Source: Clostridium sp.
GTDB lineage: Bacteria; Bacillota; Clostridia; Lachnospirales; Lachnospiraceae
Direction of reading: 5' to 3'
DNA length: 64,000 nucleotides
NCBI GenBank assembly: GCA_023664605.1
Contig: JAMPFF010000002.1
Location: 124,001-188,000, forward strand
A program made the translations under genes and the position numbers. Positions 42,443-50,763 of this stretch are shown here, one piece after another. The notes under the pieces were generated by a model, which was not told the DNA's origin, did not search any database, and worked only from the letters and a program-made list of their open reading frames with translations. Numbering within the stretch: position 1 is the first letter of the stretch; every line of letters begins with the position of its first letter.

Positions 42443-43777
42443 ATGGATAACATGACAGAGCAGGAAGCCAGAGAGGCGATTTTAGAGCAGGTAAAGGAAT
42501 ACTGTAATCGTTATCATAATATAAAAAAAGAATATCATGAAGGAGAACGGATTCCTTATGCTTCCCGCGTTTATGACAGTGCGGAGATGGTAAATCTGGT
42601 GGACAGCGCATTGGAGTTTTGGCTGACTTCAGGACGGTATACGGAAGCGTTTGAAACGAATCTGGCTAAATATCTGGGAATAAAATATTGTTCGCTGGTA
42701 AATTCCGGCTCCTCGGCCAATCTGCTGGCATTTATGACATTAACGTCACCTTTGCTGGAGGAAAGAGCCGTAAAGAGGGGCGATGAAGTTATTACGGTAG
42801 CTGCGGGATTTCCGACAACTGTGTCACCAATCATCCAGTACGGTGCGGTTCCCGTGTTTGTGGATGTGACGATTCCACAATATAATATCGATGTGGATAT
42901 GTTGGAAGAAGCGCTATCAGATAAGACGAAAGCGGTAATGATTGCGCATACGCTGGGAAATCCATTTGATTTAAAGCATGTAAAAGAGTTTTGTGATAAA
43001 CATGAACTCTGGCTGGTAGAGGATAACTGTGATGCGCTGGGTTCGCGGTATCAACTGAACGGGGAATGGTATTTGACAGGAACCGTGGGGGATATCGGAA
43101 CTTCCAGTTTTTATCCGCCGCATCATATGACAATGGGAGAGGGGGGGGCGGTTTATACCAATAATCCGCTGCTTCATAAGATTATACGTTCTTTCAGAGA
43201 TTGGGGAAGAGACTGCGTATGTCCGTCCGGCAGGGATAATTTATGCGGACATAGATTTGATAAGCAGTATGGGGAATTGCCGTTAGGATATGACCATAAA
43301 TATGTGTATTCGCATTTTGGTTATAACCTTAAGGCTACCGATATGCAGGCGGCGGTCGGCTGTGCGCAGCTTGAGAAGTTTCCGGGTTTTGTGGAACGCC
43401 GGAAATATAATTTTAGGCGTCTTTATGATGGTTTGCAGGATTTAGGGGATAAATTCATTTTGCCTGAGGCTGGTGAGGGAACGGAGCCAAGCTGGTTCGG
43501 ATTTGCGATGACCTGTAAAGAGGGCGTGGAAAGAAATCGGATTGTACCGTATATTGAGAATAAAGGCATACAAACAAGGATGTTATTTGCCGGTAATCTG
43601 ACCAAACATCCCTGTTTTGACCAGATGCGCGCTGACGGAAACGGATACCGGATTGCAGGCGAACTGGCAAATACGGACAGGATTATGAAAGATACTTTCT
43701 GGATAGGCGTTTATCCGGGTATGACGGATGAAATGCTGGATTATATGATAAAAACAATAAAAAGCAGTACCGACTGA
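42443..43777 (+). CDS. rfbH: CDP-4-dehydro-6-deoxyglucose 3-dehydrase (E1)
   Basis: A ~444-residue RfbH-type enzyme. It removes the C3 hydroxyl of CDP-4-keto-6-deoxyglucose using PMP and a [2Fe-2S] cluster. Landmarks are SGRYTEAFE, NSGSSANLLAF, the His-containing PPHHMTMGEGGAV in place of the PLP lysine, and cluster cysteines in CVCPSGRDNLCG. The C-terminal FGYNLKATDMQAAVGCAQL is typical. ATG 42443 is chosen; an in-frame ATG at 42425 lies within rfbF. A G8 run (43141-43148) encodes EGGA of the conserved loop. The partner reductase (E3) is not in the window. Confidence 0.93.
   Translation: MDNMTEQEAREAILEQVKEYCNRYHNIKKEYHEGERIPYASRVYDSAEMVNLVDSALEFWLTSGRYTEAFETNLAKYLGIKYCSLVNSGSSANLLAFMTLTSPLLEERAVKRGDEVITVAAGFPTTVSPIIQYGAVPVFVDVTIPQYNIDVDMLEEALSDKTKAVMIAHTLGNPFDLKHVKEFCDKHELWLVEDNCDALGSRYQLNGEWYLTGTVGDIGTSSFYPPHHMTMGEGGAVYTNNPLLHKIIRSFRDWGRDCVCPSGRDNLCGHRFDKQYGELPLGYDHKYVYSHFGYNLKATDMQAAVGCAQLEKFPGFVERRKYNFRRLYDGLQDLGDKFILPEAGEGTEPSWFGFAMTCKEGVERNRIVPYIENKGIQTRMLFAGNLTKHPCFDQMRADGNGYRIAGELANTDRIMKDTFWIGVYPGMTDEMLDYMIKTIKSSTD
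43141..43148 (+). repeat. Homopolymeric G8 tract in rfbH
   Basis: Eight G within the GEGGAV codons of the conserved active-site loop of rfbH. The frame is intact; a slip would truncate the enzyme near its middle. Confidence 0.9.
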
Positions 43778-43824
43778 TGGGAAAAAGACAATAGCCAATA
43801 ACGGGAAAGGCGTACGGTAAGAAA

Positions 43825-44901
43825 ATGCTTGATTTTTATAAAGGAAAAAAGGTATTGGTTACAGGGCATACCGGTTTTAAAGGAGCGTGGATGTGCAGGG
43901 CATTGACGCTGGCAGGCGCGGAGGTGACAGGATATGCGCTGAATCCGCCAACCATGCCGAATCTGTTTGATATGCTTTCGCTTCAGGAGTGTATGGATAC
44001 GGTAACGGGGGATATCCGTGACCTGGATAAACTGCGCCAAGTCTTTACGGAAGCCGAACCGGAAATTGTCATTCATATGGCAGCGCAGCCGATAGTAAGG
44101 GAGTCTTATAAAAATCCGGTCTATACTTATGATGTGAATGTTATGGGTACGGTTAATGTCCTGGAATGCGTTCGTTTGACAAAGTCCGTGAAATCTTTTG
44201 TCAATGTGACAACCGATAAGGTATATAAAAACAGGGAATGGGAATGGGGGTATCGTGAAAATGAGGAACTGAACGGATATGACCCCTACTCTAATTCCAA
44301 ATCCTGTTCAGAATTGGTGACAGATAGTTATAAAAATTCTTTTTTTCAGGATAGAGATATTGCAATTTCTACCATGCGGGCCGGAAATGTCATAGGGGGC
44401 GGGGATTTTGCTGCGGACAGAATCATACCGGACTGCATCAGAGCGGCTGTTTCGGAGAAGGATATTATAATCAGAAATCCGTATTCCATCAGGCCGTTTC
44501 AACATGTATTGGAGCCGGTCATGGCATATCTTATACTGGCAAAGGCGCAGTATGGGAAGCGGGAACTTGCGGGCTGTTATAATATTGGTCCGGATGAGGC
44601 CGATTGTGTGACAACAGGAGAACTGGCGGAAATGTTTTGCAATATCTGGCAAAGAAGAACCGGAAAAAGCATCCGCTGGATTGATAAGTATGACGGCGGC
44701 CCACATGAGGCAAACTATTTGAAATTGGATTGCTCTAAATTCAAAAATTGTCTGGGGTGGCGTCCTTTATGGTCCATTGAAACGGCATTGGACAAGGCAA
44801 TAGAGTTGTACCGGGCGTATTATTCTGATGGAGATGTAGGGGCATGTATAGATGAGCAGATAGAGGAGTATTGTACGCAGTTTTCCATAGCTGCAAAATG
44901 A
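43825..44901 (+). CDS. rfbG: CDP-glucose 4,6-dehydratase
   Basis: A 358-residue extended SDR of the RfbG type. It has KKVLVTGHTGFKGAWMCRAL, VTTDKVYKNREW, catalytic YSNSKSCSE, RAGNVIGGGDFAADRIIPD and RPFQHVLEPV. It converts CDP-glucose to CDP-4-keto-6-deoxyglucose. In the cassette RfbF-RfbG-RfbH it supplies the substrate of the 3-dehydrase. It is preceded by an ATG with a weak GGAAAGG ribosome site 48 bp after rfbH, and no later CDP-sugar gene follows, so the final sugar is not determined here. Confidence 0.93.
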   Translation: MLDFYKGKKVLVTGHTGFKGAWMCRALTLAGAEVTGYALNPPTMPNLFDMLSLQECMDTVTGDIRDLDKLRQVFTEAEPEIVIHMAAQPIVRESYKNPVYTYDVNVMGTVNVLECVRLTKSVKSFVNVTTDKVYKNREWEWGYRENEELNGYDPYSNSKSCSELVTDSYKNSFFQDRDIAISTMRAGNVIGGGDFAADRIIPDCIRAAVSEKDIIIRNPYSIRPFQHVLEPVMAYLILAKAQYGKRELAGCYNIGPDEADCVTTGELAEMFCNIWQRRTGKSIRWIDKYDGGPHEANYLKLDCSKFKNCLGWRPLWSIETALDKAIELYRAYYSDGDVGACIDEQIEEYCTQFSIAAK

Positions 44902-44920
44902 GTTTTATAAGCAAAAATGG

Positions 44921-44948
44921 TTGCATTTTGCGGCGGTGATAGTATAAT
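44921..44948 (+). promoter_or_regulatory. Sigma-A-like promoter antisense to the XRE gene
   Basis: TTGCAT (44921-44926) and TATAAT (44943-44948) are 16 bp apart on the plus strand, 20 bp after rfbG. The next plus-strand gene starts at 45983, so any transcript would run antisense to the two XRE genes or be a small RNA. No open reading frame with a ribosome site follows. Confidence 0.5.
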
Positions 44949-44998
44949 GAGGCATAGGAGAGTTCCGGTATACAACCATAATGTCCGTACAGATTATC

Positions 44999-45343
44999 TT
45001 ATTCCTGGCTGTTTAAAAATTGTATAAATTGGACGAGGCTTTTTCTCTTTTCCATATCCAGTTTCTGCATATCATAAACGATATCGTGAAGAGAAACGCC
45101 GTCAAGATATTCCTGAGACAGATTGGTTGTACCGGTATAGGGAGAGTCAATACTGAGCAAATAATCGGCGCTTACCTGATAGAGATGAGACAGTTTGACA
45201 ATGTGGTGCAGAGGAATCTCACGGAGGCCCAATTCATAGTTAGAATAAGTCTGTTGTGTGGTTCCGAGATACATTGCAATATATTCCTGGCGATAATTGT
45301 ATTTGTTTCGTAATTCGTGTAAAATTTCGTGTGTTGGTTTCAT
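44999..45343 (-). CDS. XRE-family transcriptional regulator
   Basis: A 114-residue helix-turn-helix protein. The HTH is at residues 8-60 (LRNKYNYRQEYIAMYLGTTQQTYSNYELGLREIP) with a C-terminal helical tail (LHDIVYDMQKLDMEKRKSLVQFIQFL) likely for dimerisation. It is a tandem paralog of 45452-45799. The upstream region has ACACAACATGTGT (45378-45390), similar to the motif near the neighbour's start, suggesting autoregulation or cross-regulation. It probably controls the glycan or quorum genes around it, but no target is proven. Confidence 0.88.
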   Translation of the reverse strand: MKPTHEILHELRNKYNYRQEYIAMYLGTTQQTYSNYELGLREIPLHHIVKLSHLYQVSADYLLSIDSPYTGTTNLSQEYLDGVSLHDIVYDMQKLDMEKRKSLVQFIQFLNSQE

Positions 45344-45377
45344 GTTATACCTCTGTTTGTTGTATTATTACGATAGC

Positions 45378-45390
45378 ACACAACATGTGT
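45378..45390. promoter_or_regulatory. Possible XRE operator half-site
   Basis: ACACAACATGTGT, an imperfect dyad 35 bp upstream of the first XRE gene. It shares ACACAACA with the perfect palindrome at 45836-45850 upstream of the paralogous regulator. Confidence 0.4.
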
Positions 45391-45451
45391 AAAAAGCGGC
45401 TTTACGGCATATTGGTGTTGATGGCTCAAAATTACAACAAAAGCATTATCC

Positions 45452-45799
45452 TTAGTTGTCATCCTGATGTAGAAAACGGATATATTTTACCAAATCCTTA
45501 CGGGCGGTACTGTCCAAAGACTGCAGGTTATAGAGTACTTCATGCAGCGTAATATCATCAATATAGGTTGCGTTCATATCTACGTTACCAAGATAGCTTG
45601 TATCCGAGTTTAGCAGATAATCCGTACTGACTTTATAGTATTTGGCTAGTTCCGTTACTACCGCAATGGGAATTTCACGGTATCCGTTTTCATAATTGGA
45701 GTAAGTTTGTTGAGTTACGCCCAGATATTTTGCAATGGTTTCCTGCTTAATATCATGGTCTTCCCTTAAATCTCTTAACATTGTATTCAGTGTTTTCAT
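45452..45799 (-). CDS. XRE-family transcriptional regulator
   Basis: A 115-residue HTH protein, paralog of 44999-45343: LREDHDIKQETIAKYLGVTQQTYSNYENGYREIP then LHEVLYNLQSLDSTARKDLVKYIRFL. The open frame extends upstream to 46003, but ATG 45799 matches the paralog start and has a GGAG upstream; the extension is hydrophobic noise. It is divergent from the LytTR regulator at 45983, with the palindrome at 45836-45850 between them, so it may control both. Confidence 0.88.
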   Translation of the reverse strand: MKTLNTMLRDLREDHDIKQETIAKYLGVTQQTYSNYENGYREIPIAVVTELAKYYKVSTDYLLNSDTSYLGNVDMNATYIDDITLHEVLYNLQSLDSTARKDLVKYIRFLHQDDN

Positions 45800-45835
45800 T
45801 ACTTTTATTATCTCCGTTGTTACAGATATTAACAC

Positions 45836-45850
45836 ACAACATTTTGTTGT
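45836..45850. promoter_or_regulatory. Perfect palindrome, candidate XRE operator
   Basis: ACAACA-TTT-TGTTGT, a perfect 6-bp dyad with 3-bp spacer, in the 183-bp divergent gap between an XRE gene and a LytTR gene. Further TGTTGT-like words occur at about 45902 and 45931. Confidence 0.45.
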
Positions 45851-45982
45851 CTGCCGAAATACTATAAATCGTAATAAAATAGAAATAACTACAATACTCT
45901 GTTGTAAATGGAAAATTGTGGTAGTGAATGTTGTAGAATATAAAAATAGAATTAATAGTTTATGCCACATTATGAGTAAAGG

Positions 45983-46726
45983 ATGGAAAAAATGATATAT
46001 CAAGGCGATGAATTATATTGGATAGCAATATGTGATGATGAGAAAGACAGTGCCAGGGAAATCAAGAGTATTCTGCTGGAAGGTGAAGTAGAACCGGGAG
46101 ATTTTCATATAAAATCCTTTGAATCAGGTGAGGAACTGTTGAATGCGAATCTCGCCAGATATGATTTGCTGGTACTTGATATTATGTTCCCGAAAGGAAA
46201 TGGGAGAGATATAGCGAAAGAGTACAGGAGCCAAAATGAGAATGGTCTGTTTGTTTTCTGTACCGGTAAGGCTTCGCCGATGCCGGAGGATTTTGTATAT
46301 CAGCCCTATCGGTTTATGCGAAAAGAGAAAAGAAAACAGATGCGGGATTATCTGTTAGAAGCGGTGGATGAAATGTACAGACGAAGATATTCGCCGCAGT
46401 TGCCGCTGACAGAAGGAAAAAGGAATGTTATGCTCAATATAAGGGATATCCTTTATATAGAAATTGCGAAAAATGGCAGCAATGTCTACTATTTTGACAA
46501 AGAAAAAGAAATGCAGGTCATGAAAGTAAGAGAAAAAGTCAAGGAATTGTATTCGTGTCTCCATATGCATGGATTGGAATATGCCCATAACAGTTATATG
46601 GTTAATTGTAATCAAGTGAAACAATGGGATAGCCATGAATTGGAACTTGTCAACGGAGTACGTCTGAGCGTCAGCAGGTCCAAAGAGAAAACATTTAAAG
46701 ATGCCTGTATGAAATATATCGTATAA
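45983..46726 (+). CDS. LytTR-family response regulator (AgrA-like)
   Basis: A 247-residue two-domain regulator. The receiver domain has WIAICDDEKDSAREI with acidic DD, the phosphoacceptor in LLVLDIMFP and the switch Thr in FCTGKA. The LytTR DNA-binding domain begins near residue 150 (RDILYIEIAKNGSNVYYF) and ends RLSVSRSKEKTFKDA. AgrA-type proteins answer a GHKL sensor kinase. Here it stands 2 kb before the kinase at 48315 and 5 kb before AgrB/AgrD, with a glycosyltransferase between. AAAGG lies upstream. Confidence 0.9.
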   Translation: MEKMIYQGDELYWIAICDDEKDSAREIKSILLEGEVEPGDFHIKSFESGEELLNANLARYDLLVLDIMFPKGNGRDIAKEYRSQNENGLFVFCTGKASPMPEDFVYQPYRFMRKEKRKQMRDYLLEAVDEMYRRRYSPQLPLTEGKRNVMLNIRDILYIEIAKNGSNVYYFDKEKEMQVMKVREKVKELYSCLHMHGLEYAHNSYMVNCNQVKQWDSHELELVNGVRLSVSRSKEKTFKDACMKYIV

Positions 46727-46767
46727 ACGGCACAGACTTTCGGTAAAATGACGGCGAGAGGATTACG

Positions 46768-47502
46768 ATGAAAAAAGTTTCTTTATTACTTACGACATAT
46801 AATTCGGCGCAGAATTTACCGATTACTTTAGGCAGCATACGAAACCAGACTTATGAAAATATAGAAGTCATTATTGTAGACGGTGTTTCAACGGACGCGA
46901 CCATTTCGTTGATTGAACAGTTTGCACAGGATTCGGCGCTGGAAGTAAAGTGGATTTCCGAGCCGGATAAAGGCTTATATGATGCCATGAATAAGGCATA
47001 CCGCATGTGTACGGGAGATATCATTGCGGTATGTAATGATAGATTATGTGAAAAAAATGCGGTTTCCCTGCTGGTAGATGCAATCGATGAGGCGGGAGAA
47101 GGCTGCATCGGCGCGCATTCCGACCTGATATATGTGGATGGCGATAAAGTAATCCGTACCTGGCATATGGGTCAGGGCAATATCAGACAGGGATGGATGC
47201 CGGGGCATCCAACGCTTTTTTTAAAACGTGAAATATATGAAAAATATGGTGAGTATGATATTACTTACCGTTGTGCGGCGGACTATGAGTTTATGGTGCG
47301 CTTTTTAAAGGATGAGCAAAATAAACTTGTTTATGTGCCGAAAGTATTGATTTCCATGTTCTATGGCGGAACAAGCAATGCAGGATTACGAAATTATCTT
47401 GTCTCTTTCAAAGAAGGATATATAGCGCTGCGTACTAATGGCGTAAAGTATCCGCTTCTCATTACATTAAAGAGGACATGGAGGGTTTTGCGGCAGTTTT
47501 AG
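46768..47502 (+). CDS. Family 2 glycosyltransferase
   Basis: A 244-residue GT-A glycosyltransferase. It has SLLLTTYNSAQNLPITLGSIRNQTYENIEVIIVDGVSTDAT at the N-terminus, SEPDKGLYDAMNKAYRMCTGDII and a CAADYEFMVRFL segment. The pattern resembles WcaA/colanic-acid-type enzymes that add a hexose or hexosamine to a lipid-linked oligosaccharide. The usual D-x-D is CNDRL, an atypical form. It sits between two LytTR regulators, so it is likely under quorum-type control. Confidence 0.88.
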   Translation: MKKVSLLLTTYNSAQNLPITLGSIRNQTYENIEVIIVDGVSTDATISLIEQFAQDSALEVKWISEPDKGLYDAMNKAYRMCTGDIIAVCNDRLCEKNAVSLLVDAIDEAGEGCIGAHSDLIYVDGDKVIRTWHMGQGNIRQGWMPGHPTLFLKREIYEKYGEYDITYRCAADYEFMVRFLKDEQNKLVYVPKVLISMFYGGTSNAGLRNYLVSFKEGYIALRTNGVKYPLLITLKRTWRVLRQF

Positions 47503-47539
47503 ATAGATAAAGAAAAAGTTACGGAAAGAGAAAGGCAGA

Positions 47540-48262
47540 ATGAAAACAATCCTTGTAGTAGAAGACAATGCCAGAAACAGGGACATGCTGGTTAAAATCA
47601 TTGAAAATCTTGAAGAGGATGTCATCATCAAAACTGCTTCCAATCAAGAGGAAGCGATTGTTCAGACCATGAAAAGCCATGTGGATCTTTTCATACTGGA
47701 TATCATGTTAAACACGTCTAATCCCAGCGATGTGTCAGGGATGAAATTCGCAGAGCATATTCGTTCTTATCCGAGTTATAAATATACGCCGATTATTTTC
47801 ATTACGGCATTAGAAGACCCGCAATTATACGCATATAGCGGACTGCACTGTTATTATTATGTGGAGAAGCCCTATGATGCGGCCAAAGTTGCCGAAGTGA
47901 TTTCTGAAGCATTGAAAGTTCCTAAAGCACCCGAAGAACCGAAGACCGTGTTCTTTCGTAAGGATGGAGTTTTGTATAAAAAGTTGGTTGCGGAGATTAT
48001 TTATATTGAAAATAGCAGAGCCGGACAGACCGTTTATTGCACAAACGGTAACTTGAAGCTGCCCTATAAACCAATCAAAATGATTTTAGAGGAACTGAAT
48101 TCGGATAAGTTTATACAATGCAGCAGATACCATATTATCAACAAAGATTATGTTGAGGAGATTGATACGGTCAACAGATATATTCGTTTGAGAAAGGTAA
48201 AAGAACAGATTGAAATCGGTAACGCATATAAGAAGAGGTTTTTGCGGGATGTGATGGAGTAG
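47540..48262 (+). CDS. LytTR-family response regulator
   Basis: A 240-residue response regulator. The receiver domain reads MKTILVVEDNARNRDML with the phosphoacceptor in DLFILDIMLN and VEKPYDAAK. From about residue 135 a LytTR domain follows: VFFRKDGVLYKKLVAEIIYIENSRAGQTVYC, KLPYKPIKMILEEL, FIQCSRYHIINKDYVEEID. It is followed 52 bp later by the membrane GHKL kinase, its probable partner. The first LytTR regulator is only distantly similar, so two outputs may exist. Confidence 0.9.
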   Translation: MKTILVVEDNARNRDMLVKIIENLEEDVIIKTASNQEEAIVQTMKSHVDLFILDIMLNTSNPSDVSGMKFAEHIRSYPSYKYTPIIFITALEDPQLYAYSGLHCYYYVEKPYDAAKVAEVISEALKVPKAPEEPKTVFFRKDGVLYKKLVAEIIYIENSRAGQTVYCTNGNLKLPYKPIKMILEELNSDKFIQCSRYHIINKDYVEEIDTVNRYIRLRKVKEQIEIGNAYKKRFLRDVME

Positions 48263-48314
48263 GGGATGCAGGAGCTTAGGATATAGAAAATGTGTGTAGT
48301 AAAGGATACGGTGG

Positions 48315-49610
48315 ATGGTTAGAGATATTAAGAATTTACTAGAGTTATTGACATATTTATATTGTTTGTCGGAATTGTTTGGTAAAAGGCTAAAAATTAG
48401 TATTCATTTGGTGGTGTATGTTATATTAGATATGTTTTTGGTAACAGGGATTAGCCGATATGGATTCCCGGAATATTTGGTTTCATTAAGTTATATAGGT
48501 ATGTTCGTGTATGGACTGTTATATTATGAAGAGAGTATTAAAGTAACTTTGGTAAATTGCTTTTTGTCGGCGGCATTTGTAGCTATTATGCAATTGCTCG
48601 TGTTATTTCCATTATATTACTTGTTTTTTATAAGATATGGAGAAACAGATATAAACGAGTTATTAATTAATATAGGTTGTTTTATTTTAATTGTGTTATG
48701 TAGTTATAAGATTAGATTAAAGCGTATATCAGATTTTTTTATAAAGAGGAATAAGCTAATTGTAGTAGTTATGATTCTTATTTTTTCTGGTTTTGTAGTT
48801 AAGTCTTATCAGATAAAAAATGAGGGAAATATATGGGGTGAAGCGTATATTCAGATATTGTACTTTTTCTTTATCTTTTTATTTATTATTTATGAATGGC
48901 AAAAGACAAAAACAGATGCCGAGCGGAAGAAAGCACAATTAGAAATGAACCGTTTGTATTATGATGCATATGACCAGTTAATTATGCTTGTCAGGGAAAG
49001 ACAGCATGATATGAAAAATCATATAGGAGCCATCCTGGGCATGGTTTATGCAACGGATAATTATGAAGAACTGGCCGAAAAACAAAAGGAATACTGTAAT
49101 TATGTGATGGAGCAGAATGAGAAGACAAAACTCGTATTATCTACGGGAAATCCTCTGATTTCAGGATTTTTATACAGCAAGATGCAGGAGGCGGAAAGCA
49201 AAGGCATCCAAATTGAGTATCATATTGGCGTAACGAAAATCGAAGCAATATTGCCGGAATATGAATTGATAGAAATGATGGGGATTTTAACCGATAACGC
49301 GATAGAGGCGCTTAGTAAAACAGATGAGGAGAAGAAGGAAACATTTAAAGAAATCCGTATTTTGTTAAAAGCGATAGAAGATGAAAACTGTGTGGAATTA
49401 ACAGTGGCTAATACCAGTAAACATTATGATGATGACATGACGCAGCATTTCTTTGAAAGTGGATACAGCAGTAAAGGAAAAGGGCGTGGCATCGGTTTAT
49501 CAAAACTTAAGCGGCTTGTACAGGAGAAGAAAGGCGATATTATCGTGAGTAATGAATTATATCATATGAGAAACTATCTGACATTTACGGTAAGACTGCC
49601 TAAAAATTAA
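48315..49610 (+). CDS. Membrane sensor histidine kinase, GHKL (AgrC-like)
   Basis: A 431-residue sensor kinase. The first ~190 residues are strongly hydrophobic with about six membrane segments and no large extracellular loop, the AgrC plan. Then come a coiled-coil-like linker, the phosphoacceptor in RERQHDMKNHIGAILG (N-terminal to an N box GILTDNAIEAL), and the G box GRGIGLSKLKRLVQ. It would detect a cyclic peptide such as the AgrD product encoded at 50764-50892 and phosphorylate a LytTR regulator. AgrC-like kinases usually sit beside AgrD; here two genes intervene. Confidence 0.9.
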   Translation: MVRDIKNLLELLTYLYCLSELFGKRLKISIHLVVYVILDMFLVTGISRYGFPEYLVSLSYIGMFVYGLLYYEESIKVTLVNCFLSAAFVAIMQLLVLFPLYYLFFIRYGETDINELLINIGCFILIVLCSYKIRLKRISDFFIKRNKLIVVVMILIFSGFVVKSYQIKNEGNIWGEAYIQILYFFFIFLFIIYEWQKTKTDAERKKAQLEMNRLYYDAYDQLIMLVRERQHDMKNHIGAILGMVYATDNYEELAEKQKEYCNYVMEQNEKTKLVLSTGNPLISGFLYSKMQEAESKGIQIEYHIGVTKIEAILPEYELIEMMGILTDNAIEALSKTDEEKKETFKEIRILLKAIEDENCVELTVANTSKHYDDDMTQHFFESGYSSKGKGRGIGLSKLKRLVQEKKGDIIVSNELYHMRNYLTFTVRLPKN

Positions 49611-49694
49611 TAATATTGTTTTTTGCTATTTTAGTTATAGTAATGCCGCCGCACTTGTGCTATTCTGAATATAACAGAAAGGGAGGCAATAAAA

Positions 49695-50747
49695 TTGGAC
49701 GATTTGGCATATACTGATTCTATGATAAATGAAATTCGAGAATTATTGGTAAGCGCCCGTCAACGTGTGGCGATACAGGTAAATACGGAATTGCTGTCTA
49801 CTTATTGGAATATAGGCAGGATTATTGTTGAATATGAGCAGAAAAATAAAGAACGGGCGGCTTATGGAAAACAGACGTTAAAACAGCTTTCCAAAGAATT
49901 GACGCAAGAGTTTGGAAAGGGTTTTTCACGTTCTAATTTGCAAAATATGAGGGCTTTTTTTCTTGCTTATCCAATTTGCCAGACACTGTCTGGCAAATTG
50001 AGTTGGTCGCATTACTGTGAACTTTTGACGATTTCTGATGATGATAAACGCAGTTTTTATGAAAAAGAGGCGGTTAATGCCGGATGGTCGATACGGGAAC
50101 TGAAACGACAGATTTCCACGTCGCTCTATGAACGGTTACTGTTATCGGAAGGAAAGACCAATAAAGAAACGGTGCTTTCCTTGGCAGAAAAAGGAATAGA
50201 AATGACTGTTCCGCTCGATATGATAAAAGACCCGTATGTATTTGAGTTTTTAGGTGTGCCGGAAAACAAACCATTATTGGAAGGAGACCTTGAAAAGTCA
50301 CTTGTGATACAGATAGAGAAATTTCTATTGGAGTTAGGACGGGGCTTTATGTTTGTAGGCACGCAACAGCGTATCACACTCAATAATACTCATTATTATG
50401 TGGATATGGTTTTTTACAATAAAATTCTGCGGGCGTATGTGCTGATTGAATTAAAAACGTCAAAATTGACACCGGAGGCCGTCGGACAGCTTAATATGTA
50501 TTTAAATTATTATGCTTCAGAAGTAAACGATGAGCATGACAATCCCCCAATAGGAATTATCCTTTGTACCGATAAGGACAGCGTAGCCGCAGAGTACGCT
50601 CTTGGCGGTTTGGAAAATAATATTTTTGCCTCCCGTTATGTTTCCTATATTCCGGATAAAGAACAGTTGGTTGCACAAGTGAAGTCGGTTTTGAATGAAT
50701 GGAACAATGGAAAAAATGATAAAAAAGACAGAAATTCCGAAACCTGA
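49695..50747 (+). CDS. YhcG-type PDDEXK nuclease-domain protein (DUF1016)
   Basis: A 350-residue protein of the DUF1016/YhcG family. The N-terminal half has LLSTYWNIGRIIVEYEQ and FGKGFSRSNLQNMRAFFLAYP, and LSWSHYCELL is diagnostic. The C-terminal PDDEXK nuclease domain has the DMVFYNKILRAYVLIELKT segment with D...E-x-K. YhcG proteins are linked to mobile elements and restriction-type functions. The start is a TTG at 49695 with GGGAGG 8 bp upstream. A perfect 27-bp palindrome lies inside at 49973-49999. The 3' end overlaps a strong terminator. Confidence 0.88.
   Translation: MDDLAYTDSMINEIRELLVSARQRVAIQVNTELLSTYWNIGRIIVEYEQKNKERAAYGKQTLKQLSKELTQEFGKGFSRSNLQNMRAFFLAYPICQTLSGKLSWSHYCELLTISDDDKRSFYEKEAVNAGWSIRELKRQISTSLYERLLLSEGKTNKETVLSLAEKGIEMTVPLDMIKDPYVFEFLGVPENKPLLEGDLEKSLVIQIEKFLLELGRGFMFVGTQQRITLNNTHYYVDMVFYNKILRAYVLIELKTSKLTPEAVGQLNMYLNYYASEVNDEHDNPPIGIILCTDKDSVAAEYALGGLENNIFASRYVSYIPDKEQLVAQVKSVLNEWNNGKNDKKDRNSET
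49973..49999. repeat. Perfect 27-bp palindrome inside the YhcG-type gene
   Basis: Arms of 13 bp (49973-49985 and 49987-49999) around a single central C, in the codons for ICQTLSGKL. It is longer than expected by chance and falls in a conserved part of the protein. Confidence 0.85.
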
Positions 50748-50761
50748 ATTTCTGTCTTTTT
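50722..50761. terminator. Bidirectional intrinsic terminator
   Basis: A perfect 16-bp stem (50722-50737 with 50746-50761) and 8-nt loop, ending in T5 on the plus strand and T5 on the minus strand. It separates the YhcG-type gene from the convergent AgrD gene. Confidence 0.85.
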
Positions 50762-50763
50762 GA

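Noticed and set aside
45800-46003. N-terminal extension of the second XRE protein
   Set aside because: Hydrophobic sequence with no relation to the paralog; ATG 45799 aligns with it exactly.
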